The notes: a model not told the origin generated them from the sequence alone. 64,000 bases of DNA from Saccharopolyspora hirsuta (GCF_008630535.1 NZ_VWPH01000004.1:1-64000), one strand, 5' to 3'; shown: positions 1 through 9,361, counted from the first letter of the stretch. Made by a program: numbers and translations.

Positions 1-814
1 CCTCGAAGTCCAGCGGCTTGCCCGCCGACATCATCGGCCTGACCGCACCCAGCGCGACACCACCGTCGTCCTCGCGCTTGAAGTAGATGTTGAAGAACGC
101 GCTGAACCGGTGCCAGGCGATGCCCATGGTGATGATCCGCGCGATGACCATCAGCCAGATCATCGCCGAGAGGATCTTGAACGCGGCGAAGACCGACACC
201 GCCGCAGTGCTCGCGGGCAGGATCCCGCCCAGCGCGTGGGTGACCGGCGCAGCCCACACCGGGGCTTCGAACAGGCCCGAAGCCTGCTTGAACGCCCGCA
301 GGCCCATGATGCCGATCCCTTCGAGGACCACCACGGCCTCGACGAAGTAGGCCTGCCCGAAGTTGGAGCCCAGGAACCGCGACACCCGATCCGCGCGCCG
401 CGGGTGGTTGACCTGCCGGACCCCGATCAGCCAGAAACCGCCGAGGACCGTGCCGATCCCGAGCAGCTCGACCACCAGGTTCCACACCGGCCAGGTGCCG
501 ATCAGGGGCAGGTGGGACGGCGGGTGGAACACCTCGAAGTAGGCCTCCAGCACCGTCAGGCTCAGCCCGATGAACCCGGCCATCACCAGCCAGTGCGCGA
601 CGCCGACGTGCCCCCACTTCAGCATCCTGGTGTGGCCCAGGACCTCCACGACCACGTTCCGCAGGCGCGCCGCGACCGGGCCCGTGCGGGTCGGGTCCGG
701 CTGGCCGATCCGGATGGACGACACCATCCGTCGAACGGTCCTGACCACCATCACCACCGCGACGACCGTCGCGGCGAGGCAGATCAGCCCCAGCACGAGC
801 TGCAGGGCACCCAT
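1..814 (-). CDS. FadF-like membrane (Fe-S) electron-transfer protein, N-terminal part
   Basis: The gene runs off the left edge, so only the first 271 residues are visible. They form a membrane domain: a hydrophobic helix at residues 3-25 followed by the motif GQPDPTR, then further helices near 70-95, 105-130, 155-175 and 210-235. This matches the N-terminus of the actinobacterial heterodisulfide-reductase-like (Fe-S)-binding proteins (Rv0338c/FadF type), which are thought to link acyl-CoA or ETF oxidation to the quinone pool. The cysteine-rich Fe-S part should lie beyond the window. The start is ATG at 814-812, with GAGAGGGGCC just upstream. Family recognition rests on the N-terminal domain only. 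Confidence 0.75.
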   Translation of the reverse strand, partial: MGALQLVLGLICLAATVVAVVMVVRTVRRMVSSIRIGQPDPTRTGPVAARLRNVVVEVLGHTRMLKWGHVGVAHWLVMAGFIGLSLTVLEAYFEVFHPPSHLPLIGTWPVWNLVVELLGIGTVLGGFWLIGVRQVNHPRRADRVSRFLGSNFGQAYFVEAVVVLEGIGIMGLRAFKQASGLFEAPVWAAPVTHALGGILPASTAAVSVFAAFKILSAMIWLMVIARIITMGIAWHRFSAFFNIYFKREDDGGVALGAVRPMMSAGKPLDFE

Positions 815-921
815 GTCACGGCCCCTCTCCTCGATGTTCTGCCGGTTGCACGTCGTCCGGAGGGGCGGAGCAGCGTTCCACGCCGATTCTCCTCACCGCT
901 CGACACCGCAGCCAGCGGGGT

Positions 922-1398
922 TCACCGGCCGTCGTGGGAGGCGGCCGTCGTGCCGCCGAGGGGCATCGGGGGCAGGCCGAGCTTGCGGTGGTCCCAGGAC
1001 CGCGTGCGGTCGACGTGCAACCGCACCGCGACGCGCTTGTGGAGCATCGTCTCCACCAGCGGCTTGACCTCCTCGCCGTACGGACCGTGGTAGCGCTCCC
1101 ACATGTCCACCCCGACGGTCCAGAGCGCCTCGGCGTCGTCGACGAGCTCGGCCCGCCCTTCCATCGAGACGCCGCGCAGCACGTCGTAGGTCAGGCCGTC
1201 CTCGATGAGCACGGTGACCCTCGGGTCGCGGCGGATGTTGACCGCCTTCTGCGCCTTGGCCTTGGTCTCGAACCACAGGGTGCCGTCGACGACGGCGAAC
1301 CACATCGCGACCGCGTGCGGGTGCCCGCTCGGGCCGAGCGTGATCAGCGTGGCGGTGCGCTGGGCGGACACGAAGGCGGCGATCTCCTCCGGTGTCAT
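922..1398 (-). CDS. PPOX-class pyridoxamine 5'-phosphate oxidase-like / F420-dependent enzyme
   Basis: This 158-residue protein has the split-barrel flavin/deazaflavin-binding fold of the PPOX superfamily. The N-terminus (TPEEIAAFVSAQRTATL), the strand GHPHAVAMWFAVVDG, and the W-F-E-T-K-AKAQK-NIRRDPRV stretch around residues 38-60 are typical of the actinobacterial TIGR03618-like group. Some members of that group use F420 to reduce a small molecule. The substrate cannot be read from the sequence. The ATG overlaps the TGA of the upstream MHS transporter (ATGA at 1395-1398), so the two are probably co-translated. The C-terminal 20 residues are Pro/Gly-rich and look disordered. Confidence 0.82.
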   Translation of the reverse strand: MTPEEIAAFVSAQRTATLITLGPSGHPHAVAMWFAVVDGTLWFETKAKAQKAVNIRRDPRVTVLIEDGLTYDVLRGVSMEGRAELVDDAEALWTVGVDMWERYHGPYGEEVKPLVETMLHKRVAVRLHVDRTRSWDHRKLGLPPMPLGGTTAASHDGR

Positions 1399-2774
1399 CT
1401 GGACTTCGGACCGCTGGTTGCGTCCCACTGCTCCCCTCCCTGCTCCGCGGGTTCGTCCCGGAGGTCCCGGCCGCGGGTCTCGGCGATCAGCAGCACCGCG
1501 GTGGTGCTGATCCCGACCGCGACCACGATGATCCAGCTCAGCGGCAGGCTCGACCCGCCGGTGGCCGCCACCAGCGCGGCGGCGGCCATCGGGGTGAACC
1601 CGGCGCCGAGCAGGCTGGCCACCTGGTAGCCGAGGGACACCCCGGTGTAGCGGACGCGGGTGCCGAACATCTCGGACAGCATCGGGGCCAGCGGCGCGTA
1701 CATCAGGTTCTGGAAGACCTGGGCGATCACCAGCGCGGCGGTCATCGCCGCCACCGAGCCGGTCCCGACCAGGGCGTACATCGGGAAGGCGAAGGCGACC
1801 GCGCCGATCGCCCCGGCCAGCAGCACCCGGCGCCGCCCGACGCGGTCGGACAGCGCCGAGAACAGCGGGATGCCGACGAGCCCGGTGAGGCTGATCAGCA
1901 GGTGGGCCCGCATGATGTCCGGCAGCTCGTAGCCGAGGCCGGAGGCGTAGGCCACGCTGTGCGACCCGATCAGGGCGGTCAGCGCGAACGGGCCGATGCC
2001 CGCCGCGCAGGCGAGCAGCACCGCGCGCGGCTTCTTGAGCACCCGCACCAGCGGTACCGGCTCCCGCGCGCGGACCTTCCCGGCCGCGACGGCTTCCCGG
2101 AACAGCGGGCTCTCCACCACGCTGAGCCGGACGTAGAGCCCGAGGACGAGCAGCGCCGCGCTGGCCAGGAACGGGATCCGCCAGCCCCACGCCAGGAACT
2201 GGTCCTTGGGCAGCAGCGTCACCAGCGCCACCGCACCGTTGGACATCAGCGACCCGAGCGGTGAGCCCATCTGCATGATGCCCACCCACGCACCGCGCCG
2301 CCGCGGGTCGGCGTGCTCGATGACCATCAGCGCGGCTCCGCCGTACTCACCGCCCACCGCGATGCCCTGCACGACGCGCAACAGCACGAGCATGATCGGC
2401 GCGGCCAGCCCGAAGGTCGCGTAGGTGGGCAGCACGCCGATGAGCACGCTCGCCACACCCATCAGCACCATGCTGGTCACCAGGGCGGACTTTCGGCCGA
2501 GCCGGTCGCCGAAGTGCCCGAACAGCAGGCCGCCGAGCGGCCGCGCCACGTACCCGGCCGCGAGGGTGCCGAAGGCCGCGATCGTCGAGGCGGCCGGGTT
2601 CGACGCCGGGAAGTACAGCGTGCCGAAGACCAGCGCGGCCATCGTGCTGTAGAGCAGGAAGTCGTAGTACTCGATGACGGTGCCGAGCAGGCCTGAGACG
2701 GCCACCCTGCGCACCTGACGAGCGCGATCGCGCTCCTCCTCCGCCCCGGGAGCAACCGGTTCCCGCCCCGCCAT
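1395..2774 (-). CDS. MFS transporter, metabolite:H+ symporter (MHS) family
   Basis: A 459-residue, 12-helix transporter. The family signature GTVIEYYDFLLYST follows a short charged N-terminus, and the loop between helices 2 and 3 reads GHFGDRLGRKS. Relatives (ShiA, KgtP, ProP, CitA-like) import organic acids or compatible solutes with protons; the substrate here is unknown. I chose the ATG at 2774 over an in-frame ATG 63 bases upstream. GGGAGAG sits about 11 bases before 2774, and the upstream candidate would place a 10-bp palindromic operator inside the coding region. It overlaps the downstream PPOX gene by four bases, so the two likely form one transcript. Confidence 0.85.
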   Translation of the reverse strand: MAGREPVAPGAEEERDRARQVRRVAVSGLLGTVIEYYDFLLYSTMAALVFGTLYFPASNPAASTIAAFGTLAAGYVARPLGGLLFGHFGDRLGRKSALVTSMVLMGVASVLIGVLPTYATFGLAAPIMLVLLRVVQGIAVGGEYGGAALMVIEHADPRRRGAWVGIMQMGSPLGSLMSNGAVALVTLLPKDQFLAWGWRIPFLASAALLVLGLYVRLSVVESPLFREAVAAGKVRAREPVPLVRVLKKPRAVLLACAAGIGPFALTALIGSHSVAYASGLGYELPDIMRAHLLISLTGLVGIPLFSALSDRVGRRRVLLAGAIGAVAFAFPMYALVGTGSVAAMTAALVIAQVFQNLMYAPLAPMLSEMFGTRVRYTGVSLGYQVASLLGAGFTPMAAAALVAATGGSSLPLSWIIVVAVGISTTAVLLIAETRGRDLRDEPAEQGGEQWDATSGPKSR

Positions 2775-2800
2775 CGGCACCACCGCTCTCCCGGGCAAAC

Positions 2801-2810
2801 CAAGCGCTTG
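2801..2810. promoter_or_regulatory. CAAGCGCTTG palindrome, candidate LacI-type operator
   Basis: A perfect 10-bp palindrome with a central CG lies 27-36 bases upstream of the chosen MHS start. LacI-family operators usually have this form. The same AAGCGCTT core occurs upstream of the GH16 gene at 16875-16882. No LacI-family gene is in the window, so the assignment is inference. Confidence 0.35.
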
Positions 2811-2887
2811 CTCGATGCAAGCTACGCACCCGCTCACCCCCGGTCAAGACCCGGAACCGGCCGGGCACCAACGAGATCCGCGCCCGG

Positions 2888-4354
2888 TCAGCCGGTCGGC
2901 GGTGCTCCGAAGCTCTGCAGGCGTCCCTGCTTGACCATGAGCAGGTGCACGCCGATCGCGCAGAGCGCGACGAAGCCCGCGATGCAGAGCATCACCTCGG
3001 TGAATCCCGCGATGATGGCCTCGCGCCCGGTGGCCCCCGAGGAGCGCAGCACGCCCACGACGATCGGCACGACGACGCCCAGCCCCAGCCCCATGCCGAA
3101 CTGGCCGACCGCGGGCTTGACCGCGCCGACCGAACCCACCATCTCCGCGGGCGCGGCGGACATGATCACCGCCGACTCGGAGTTCTGCGCCCACATGATC
3201 CCGAAGCCCACGACGAACGCGCAGACGCCGAAGTACCAGGAGCCGGTGGTCGTGCGCACCAGCCCGAGCAGCAGGATGCCCAGCGCGATCGTGAGCAGGC
3301 CGCTGGTGAAGATCGTGCGGGCGCTCAGGTGCAGGCGCTTCTGCGCCTCGCCCGCCGCGAGGGTGCCGAACAGCATCCCCACCGACATCACGGTCAAGGC
3401 GATCGAGACGACGAAAGCGCTGCGGCCCAGCACGCTCTCGAGCACGGTCGGCAACTGCATCGCGATCACGCCGTTGGCGAAGTTGAACACGATCCCCACC
3501 ACGCAGGCCGCGGTGAAGGCGGGCACCGCGAACAGCCGGATCGGGAAGCCGGGCTGAGCGCTGCGCGCCTCCCAGAGCGCGAACGCGGCCAGCAGCACCA
3601 CCGCCAGCAGCAGACCGCCCAGCACCACGGGATTGCCCCAGCCGAGCTCGCCCGCCAGCGTGAACCCGCCCATCAGGCAGATCAGCGCCACGGCGGCGAG
3701 CGCGACGCCGACGACGTCGAAGCGCCGCGGGTGCGCCGCCCGGCTCTCCGGCACCGCCAGCGCGCCGAACGCGGTGAACGCCACGGCCAGGACCGGGATG
3801 ATCAGGCAGGTGGCGCGCCAGCCCAGCGCGGCCTGCAGGGCACCGCTGCCGAGCGTGCCGAGCACGCTGATCGCCGACTGCACCCCCAACCACGCGCCGA
3901 ACACCCGTGGCAGCTCCTCGGGCCGGAACAGCGTCGGCAGGATCGCCAGGCTCATGCCGAAGCTCGCCGCCGTGCTCACCCCCATCACCATGCGGCCGAA
4001 CACGTAGAGCCCGGCCACCGGGGCGGTCGCGCACAGCACCCCGCCGACGGCCATGCCGAGCGTGCCGACCAGCAGCACGCGGCGTCGTCCGCGCAGGTCG
4101 CCGAGGATCCCGATCCCCAGCATGGCCGCCGCGAGCAGCAGCGTGCCGACGCTGGAGGCGAAGGACCGCACGCTCGGGTCCATGCCGAGCTCCCCGGCCA
4201 CCTCGGGCAGCGCCAGCGAGTTCAGCGTGGGGTCGAGCACCTGCAGGGCGGACAGCAGCGACAGGCCGACCAGCGCGTACGCGCGCCGGTGGTGGCTGTC
4301 GGCCACCTTCACCGGCCACCGCTGCGGGACCGGCGTGTCCGGCGCGCTCGGCAT
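2888..4354 (-). CDS. MFS drug:H+ antiporter (DHA2/EmrB-like)
   Basis: A 488-residue MFS protein with about 14 predicted helices. It has an LDPTLNSLALP stretch in helix 1 (motif D1-like for DHA2 exporters) and GDLRGRRRVLLVGT in the helix 2-3 loop (motif A). DHA2 members usually export hydrophobic or cationic compounds. The ATG at 4354 lies five bases after the amidohydrolase stop codon (4360-4362), so the two are almost certainly one operon. This suggests export of a product of that hydrolase or protection from its substrate. Several much longer open frames cross this locus but carry no recognisable protein. Confidence 0.85.
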   Translation of the reverse strand: MPSAPDTPVPQRWPVKVADSHHRRAYALVGLSLLSALQVLDPTLNSLALPEVAGELGMDPSVRSFASSVGTLLLAAAMLGIGILGDLRGRRRVLLVGTLGMAVGGVLCATAPVAGLYVFGRMVMGVSTAASFGMSLAILPTLFRPEELPRVFGAWLGVQSAISVLGTLGSGALQAALGWRATCLIIPVLAVAFTAFGALAVPESRAAHPRRFDVVGVALAAVALICLMGGFTLAGELGWGNPVVLGGLLLAVVLLAAFALWEARSAQPGFPIRLFAVPAFTAACVVGIVFNFANGVIAMQLPTVLESVLGRSAFVVSIALTVMSVGMLFGTLAAGEAQKRLHLSARTIFTSGLLTIALGILLLGLVRTTTGSWYFGVCAFVVGFGIMWAQNSESAVIMSAAPAEMVGSVGAVKPAVGQFGMGLGLGVVVPIVVGVLRSSGATGREAIIAGFTEVMLCIAGFVALCAIGVHLLMVKQGRLQSFGAPPTG

Positions 4355-4359
4355 CCCGC

Positions 4360-5991
4360 TCACCGCTGGAAGGTGCAGCGGCCGTCGAGGTAGGTCGCGC
4401 GGACCGGGATGTCGCCGATCTCCTCCGGCGGCACGGCGTGCGGGTCGGCGTCCAGGACGACCAGGTCCGCCCGCTTGCCGACCGCCAGCGACCCCACTTC
4501 GTGCTCGGCGAAGAGCTGCCAGGCGGCGTCGATCGTCTCGGCCCGCAGCGCCTGCTCGACCGTGATCCGGTGCTCCGGTCCGATGACGCGCCCGCTGCGG
4601 CTGGTGCGGGTGACGGCGACCTGGACGTTGCGCAGCGGTTCCGGCGGGGTGACGGGCGAGTCGTTGTGGAACGAGATCGGCACCCCGGCCCGCAGCGCGG
4701 CTCCCGCGCAGGTCCACGACTCGGCGCGGGCCCCGAACAGCCCGTCCACCAGCACGTCGCCCCAGTAGTACAGGTGGTCCACGAAGAGGCTGCAGGTCAC
4801 GCCCAGCCGCGCGGCGCGCCGGTACTGCTCGGGGGTCATGGCACCGCAGTGCTCCAGCCGCAACCGCGCGTCCGTCCGCTCCGGGTGCGCGGCGAGCGCT
4901 TCCTCGAACACGTCCAGCACCATCTCGACCGCCTCGTCGCCGTGCACGTGGCAGGCGATCTGCCAGCCGGGCGGGAAGTAGGCCCCGACGACCTCGGTGA
5001 GCTGCTGGCGGGTGTAGTTGGTGCCGCCGCGGTGCCCCGGGGACAGCCCCATCGCGCGGGTCTGCGGGGTGTCCAGGTACGGGAAGCTGGTGGCGATGTT
5101 GCCGACCCACGGCGACCCGTCGGCCCAGATCTTGATCCCGACCTGCTGGAACATCGGTTCGTCGCGGTCCTCGCCGGGAACGACGTCCGTGCGCTTCTCG
5201 GGCACGCTCACCTCGTAGACCCGCATCCGCACCTTCGCCTCGCCGGAGCGGCAGAAGGCCTGGACGCGCTCGCGGGCGTCGCGGCGGAACCCCAGGTCCG
5301 CGACGGTGGTGATGCCCGCCCGCGCGAGCCGGTCGTGCTCGTGGCGCATCAGGGCGGCGAAGTTGTCCGCGTTCGGCGGGCGGATCGCGCCGCCGAGCAC
5401 CATCGCGGTCGCGGGCGCCTCGAAGGCCGCGCCGGTGGGCTCCCCCGCGTCGTCGCGCTCGAACCGGGATCCGAACGGGTCCGGGGTGTCCCGGGTGATC
5501 CCGGCTCGCTCGATCGCCAGCGTGTTGCCCCAGGCGCTGTGCCCGCTGTTGTGCATCACCGAGAGCGGGAGGTCGGGGCTGAGCTCGTCCAGGAAGTCCC
5601 GGCCGATCGTCGGCAGGCCCTCCTGCAGCAGCGGGTCCCAGCCGAACGCCCCCACCCAGGAGCCGGGTTCGGCGGTGGCCACCGCTGCTCGCAACCGGGA
5701 CAGCACCTCCTCGGCGGTCGCGCAGGTGACCGGGCGGATGTCCAGGACGTCCGGACCGGCGATCACCATCTCCAGCGTGGGATGCCCGTGCGCCTCGACG
5801 AAACCCGGCAGCACCGTCCGGCCGCCGAGCCGGACGAGCTGGGTACCCGGGCCGCACCAGCGCTTCACCTCCTCGTCCGAGCCGACCGCGGCGATCCGGC
5901 CGCCGGACACCGCGAGCGCGCTCGCGCGCGGCTGGCCGGTCGTCATGGTGAGCACGTTCCCGCCGATCAGGACGAGTTCCGCTTCGGGCAT
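4360..5991 (-). CDS. Amidohydrolase family protein (YtcJ-like, amidohydrolase 3)
   Basis: This 543-residue metal-dependent hydrolase belongs to the YtcJ/exoenzyme-regulatory amidohydrolase 3 branch. The metal-binding HxH is at His68 and His70 (VEAHGHPTLEM). Later metal ligands fall in the ACHVHGDEA and RLEHCG stretches. A SFHNDSPV segment precedes the C-terminal subdomain, which returns to the small beta-sandwich (VGSLAVGKRADLVVLD). Family members hydrolyse amide or C-N bonds in small molecules; the substrate is unknown. The ATG at 5991 has GGGAGAGG seven bases upstream. The adjacent regulator gene at 6295 is divergent and may control this operon. Confidence 0.88.
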   Translation of the reverse strand: MPEAELVLIGGNVLTMTTGQPRASALAVSGGRIAAVGSDEEVKRWCGPGTQLVRLGGRTVLPGFVEAHGHPTLEMVIAGPDVLDIRPVTCATAEEVLSRLRAAVATAEPGSWVGAFGWDPLLQEGLPTIGRDFLDELSPDLPLSVMHNSGHSAWGNTLAIERAGITRDTPDPFGSRFERDDAGEPTGAAFEAPATAMVLGGAIRPPNADNFAALMRHEHDRLARAGITTVADLGFRRDARERVQAFCRSGEAKVRMRVYEVSVPEKRTDVVPGEDRDEPMFQQVGIKIWADGSPWVGNIATSFPYLDTPQTRAMGLSPGHRGGTNYTRQQLTEVVGAYFPPGWQIACHVHGDEAVEMVLDVFEEALAAHPERTDARLRLEHCGAMTPEQYRRAARLGVTCSLFVDHLYYWGDVLVDGLFGARAESWTCAGAALRAGVPISFHNDSPVTPPEPLRNVQVAVTRTSRSGRVIGPEHRITVEQALRAETIDAAWQLFAEHEVGSLAVGKRADLVVLDADPHAVPPEEIGDIPVRATYLDGRCTFQR

Positions 5992-6294
5992 CGGCCACCT
6001 CTCCCGGTTGGAAACGCCAGCACCACCGATCCTGTCCGCCAACCGGCCCGCACGCACCCGGAACCGTTCGTCCACATAGGACCAGAAGAGCGCGCGACCC
6101 GCCCGTTCCGCAGCGTGAACCGGCGATGCGCCAGCAACGGCCACCCGGCACACCACCGCAGGTCGGAGCGGTCGGTGTCGCGCAAACGGACGCAGGGGCT
6201 TGATCCAGGTGGCGGGAGTCACACATAATCCGTCGTTAACTTCCGTTAACACGGGTGGGCCCGGCCCGCCTCCGCGCATCGCCGGGAGGACGCG
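5992..6294. other. Divergent promoter region, amidohydrolase operon / Fis-like regulator
   Basis: No convincing gene is seen here. The region contains the two CGTTAAC repeats and should carry both divergent promoters. Confidence 0.5.
6234..6250. promoter_or_regulatory. Tandem CGTTAAC repeats, candidate operator
   Basis: CGTTAAC occurs at 6234-6240 and again at 6244-6250. The 10-bp period puts both copies on one face of the helix. They lie 45 bases upstream of the GTG start of the regulator gene at 6295. The site could bind that regulator or another dimeric factor. Confidence 0.4.
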
Positions 6295-7944
6295 GTGAAC
6301 GCAAGCACTGCCCAGGCCAGCCGTGCGGTGCGCGCCGAGATCGCGTCGTCCTGGCGCCGCGCCACGCTGAGCGGGCTGCGACCGGAGTCGCCGCTGGACC
6401 GGTTGACCATCGCCGAGATCGACCCCCGCAGCAGGCTCCTGGTGGCGGCCACCCCGGTGCTGGACGAACTCGCGGTGCGGCTGACCGGCACCACCTTCTG
6501 CGTCGCGCTCGCCGACAGCGCCTGCCGGATCGTGGACCGCCGGTTCACCGACGTGCGCACCGAGCGGGCGCTGGACCGGATCAGCGCGGTCCCGGGCGCG
6601 CAGTTCACCGAGGACATCGCGGGCACCAACGCGCTGGGCACGCCGCTGGAGGTCATGCGAGGCGTCACCGTGCACGGGCGGGAGCACTTCGTCGAAGCGC
6701 TGAAGATGTTCAGCTGCTACGGCCACCCGATCCGCAACCCGGTGACCCGGCGGATCGAAGGCGTCCTGGACATCACCGGCGTGGGCCCCGAGGCGAACCC
6801 GCTGTTCGCGCCGCTGCTGCAGCGCGCCGTCGAGGACATCGAGCAGCGCCTGTGGGAGGGCGCGCGGCAGTCCGAGAAGCGGCTGCTGCAGGCGTTCCAG
6901 CACGCCACCCGGCGGCGGTGCCGGGCGGTGGTCGCCTTCGGCGACGAGGTCGTGCTGAGCAACCGGGCGGCCCTCGACCTGCTGGAGCCCTCGGACCACG
7001 CGGTCCTGCGCGACATCGCCGAGACCGCGCCCACCTCCGGCGAACTCTCGCGCGACCTGGTGCTGGGGTCGGGCGCGCCGGTCAGCCTGCGCGCGCTGAA
7101 GGTCGGCAGCGCGCCGGACGGCGTGCTCGTCGAGCTGACGCCGCGCACCCGCACCCGGGTTCCGCGCGGTCGCACCACCGGACCACGCAGGTCCACTCTG
7201 GACAGTCGGCTGGCGGAGCTGCGGGCTTGCGGCGAACCGGTGCTCATCGCCGGTGAACCGGGCTCCGGGCGCACCCGCGCCGCGCACCTCGTCGTCGGCC
7301 CCCGCGCGGACGTCCTCGACGCCGCGGACCTGGTCGTGCTGGGCGAGCGGGAGTGGGCCGAGCGGCTGGACTCGGCGACGGCGGACGCGCTGATCGTCGA
7401 GCGGATCGAGCTCCTGCCCGACGCGCTGTGCGCCCGGCTGGCCCGCAGGCTCGCGGAGCGACCGCGCGTGGTGCTCACCTCCGCCCCGCAGTCCGACCTG
7501 CCCGACGGGGTGCGCAGCGCGGCCGCGATCTGCCCGGCCCGGGTGGACCTGCCGCCGCTGCGCAACCGGGACGACGAGTTCGCCGGACTGGCCCGCGCGA
7601 TGCTCGCCGAACTCCGCCCCGGGGCCGATCTGCGGATCACCCCGAGCGCGCTCGAGGCGCTGATCGCGCAGCCGTGGCCGGGAAACCTGCGCGAGCTGCG
7701 CGGAGTCCTCCGGGTGACCGCCGAACACCGCACGACCGGCGACATCACCGTCACCGACCTGCCCGCCGCCTACCGCAACACCGGGCGCGGCGCGCGGCTG
7801 ACCGGGCGCGAACGCGCCGAGCGGGACGCCATCGCCGAGGCGCTGCGGGTCACGGGCGGCAACAAGGTGCACGCCGCGCAGCGCCTCGGCATCAGCCGCA
7901 CCACCCTGTACAGCCGGATGCGGGCCTTCGGCCTGCCGCGCTGA
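6295..7944 (+). CDS. GAF-domain, Fis-type HTH transcriptional regulator (AcoR-like, no GAFTGA)
   Basis: A 549-residue regulator with three parts: a GAF-like sensor at about residues 50-190, a reduced AAA+ module at about 310-480, and a Fis-type helix-turn-helix at about 505-546 (GGNKVHAAQRLGISRTTLYS). The Walker A-like GEPGSGRT is at about residue 320, and WPGNLREL of the sensor-2 region is present. No GAFTGA loop, which bacterial enhancer-binding proteins need to contact sigma-54, is visible, and the module is short. Such AcoR-like regulators in actinomycetes, which generally lack sigma-54, probably act through ordinary sigma factors. The start is GTG at 6295 with GGGAGGA at 6283-6289. Its neighbours suggest control of the alcohol dehydrogenase downstream, the divergent hydrolase operon, or both. 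Confidence 0.85.
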   Translation: MNASTAQASRAVRAEIASSWRRATLSGLRPESPLDRLTIAEIDPRSRLLVAATPVLDELAVRLTGTTFCVALADSACRIVDRRFTDVRTERALDRISAVPGAQFTEDIAGTNALGTPLEVMRGVTVHGREHFVEALKMFSCYGHPIRNPVTRRIEGVLDITGVGPEANPLFAPLLQRAVEDIEQRLWEGARQSEKRLLQAFQHATRRRCRAVVAFGDEVVLSNRAALDLLEPSDHAVLRDIAETAPTSGELSRDLVLGSGAPVSLRALKVGSAPDGVLVELTPRTRTRVPRGRTTGPRRSTLDSRLAELRACGEPVLIAGEPGSGRTRAAHLVVGPRADVLDAADLVVLGEREWAERLDSATADALIVERIELLPDALCARLARRLAERPRVVLTSAPQSDLPDGVRSAAAICPARVDLPPLRNRDDEFAGLARAMLAELRPGADLRITPSALEALIAQPWPGNLRELRGVLRVTAEHRTTGDITVTDLPAAYRNTGRGARLTGRERAERDAIAEALRVTGGNKVHAAQRLGISRTTLYSRMRAFGLPR

Positions 7945-8251
7945 GGTGTGCAGAAGTTGAACAGTTGACGAGCCGCTCCGTCCGCGATCATGAGCCGGGT
8001 CACGACGACGCGAGGAGGCCGGGTGGCAGCGGTCGGAGGACGCCGAGGACCGCCGGCCGCCGCGGCGGCCGGTCGCCGGGTGCGGACGCGGGGCCCGCAC
8101 CGGGCGGCCGAGCGGCTCGACGTCGGATCGGCGGGACCCTCCCGTTCGGCGGTTCCGCGCGAGCCGGTCGACGGCGTGCACTGGGAGCTGGAGCCATCGA
8201 CCGCAACACCCGGACCAAAGCAGTCAACGTCGCTGTGATCGGAGGCCGGAA
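7945..8251. other. Intergenic region before the alcohol dehydrogenase
   Basis: I see no supported gene. An 82-codon Arg/Gly-rich frame (7990-8238) has no family features. GGAGG at 8241-8245 is the ribosome binding site of the next gene. Confidence 0.5.
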
Positions 8252-9361
8252 TTGAAGACGAAGGCAGCAGTCCTGCGGGATGTCGGCAAGCCGTTCGAGA
8301 TCGTCGAGCTGGACCTCGACGGCCCGCGGGAGGGCGAGGTGCTGATCAAGTACACCGCCGCCGGGCTGTGCCACTCGGACCTGCACCTCACCGACGGCGA
8401 CCTGCCGCCGCGCTTCCCGATCATCGGCGGCCACGAGGGCGCCGGGGTCATCGAGGAGGTCGGGCCGGGCGTCACCAAGGTCAAGCCCGGCGACCACGTG
8501 GTGTGCAGCTTCATCCCCAACTGCGGCACCTGCCGCTACTGCTCCACCGGCAGGCAGAACCTCTGCGACATGGGCGCGACGATCCTGCAGGGCTCGATGC
8601 CCGACGGGTCCTACCGGTTCCACGCCGACGGCGAGGACATCGGCGCCATGTGCATGCTCGGCACCTTCTCCGAGCGGGCCACCATCTCGCAGCACTCGGT
8701 GGTGAAGGTCGACGACTGGCTGCCGCTGGAGACCGCGGTCGTGGTCGGCTGCGGGGTGCCCAGCGGCTGGGGCACGGCGGTCAACGCGGGCAACGTCCGC
8801 GCCGGGGACACCGTGGTCATCTACGGCATCGGCGGGCTGGGCATCAACGCCGTGCAGGGCGCGGTGCAGGCGGGTGCCAAGTACGTCGTGGTGGTCGACC
8901 CGCTGGAGTTCAAGCGGGAGAAGGCGCTGGAGTTCGGCGCCACCCACGCCTTCGCCGACGCCGACGAGGCGCAGGCGAAGATCACCGAGCTGACCTGGGG
9001 CCAGGGCGCGGACGCGGCGCTGATCCTGGTCGGCACCGTGGACGAGACCGTGGTGGCCAAGGCGACCGCGGCGATCGGCAAGGGCGGCACCGTGGTCATC
9101 ACCGGGCTGGCCGATCCGGCCAAGCTCACGGTGCACGTCTCCGGCGCCGACCTGACGCTGAACGAGAAGACGATCAAGGGCACCCTGTTCGGCTCGTCCA
9201 ACCCGCAGTACGACATCGTGCGCCTGCTGCGCCTCTACGACGCCGGGCAGCTCAAGCTGGACGAGCTGATCACGACCCGCTACAGCCTCGAACAGGTCAA
9301 CGAGGGCTACCAGGACCTGCGCGACGGCAAGAACATCCGGGGCGTGATCGTGCACGACTGA
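8252..9361 (+). CDS. NDMA-dependent alcohol dehydrogenase (zinc MDR family)
   Basis: This 369-residue medium-chain dehydrogenase has the catalytic zinc ligand Cys40 and the adjacent His61-Glu62 (GGHEGAGV). The structural zinc cysteines are 91, 94, 97 and 105. The nucleotide-binding GIGGLG is at 192-197. The insert between residues 110 and 135 (ILQGSMPDGSYRFHADGEDI) is characteristic of the actinobacterial nicotinoprotein group assayed with N,N-dimethyl-4-nitrosoaniline, which keep NAD(H) tightly bound and re-oxidise it with another acceptor. The start is TTG at 8252, chosen because GGAGG lies seven bases before it. The Fis-like regulator immediately upstream on the same strand is the likely controller. 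Confidence 0.92.
   Translation: MKTKAAVLRDVGKPFEIVELDLDGPREGEVLIKYTAAGLCHSDLHLTDGDLPPRFPIIGGHEGAGVIEEVGPGVTKVKPGDHVVCSFIPNCGTCRYCSTGRQNLCDMGATILQGSMPDGSYRFHADGEDIGAMCMLGTFSERATISQHSVVKVDDWLPLETAVVVGCGVPSGWGTAVNAGNVRAGDTVVIYGIGGLGINAVQGAVQAGAKYVVVVDPLEFKREKALEFGATHAFADADEAQAKITELTWGQGADAALILVGTVDETVVAKATAAIGKGGTVVITGLADPAKLTVHVSGADLTLNEKTIKGTLFGSSNPQYDIVRLLRLYDAGQLKLDELITTRYSLEQVNEGYQDLRDGKNIRGVIVHD

Noticed and set aside
2888..6226. Open frame of 1112 codons on the minus strand
   Set aside because: Only its last 488 codons encode a protein (the DHA2-type transporter). The upstream part is antisense-like Arg-rich sequence overlapping the amidohydrolase in another frame.
7990..8238. 82-codon Arg/Gly-rich frame before the alcohol dehydrogenase
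   Set aside because: No ribosome binding site of quality, no family pattern, and composition typical of random high-GC DNA.
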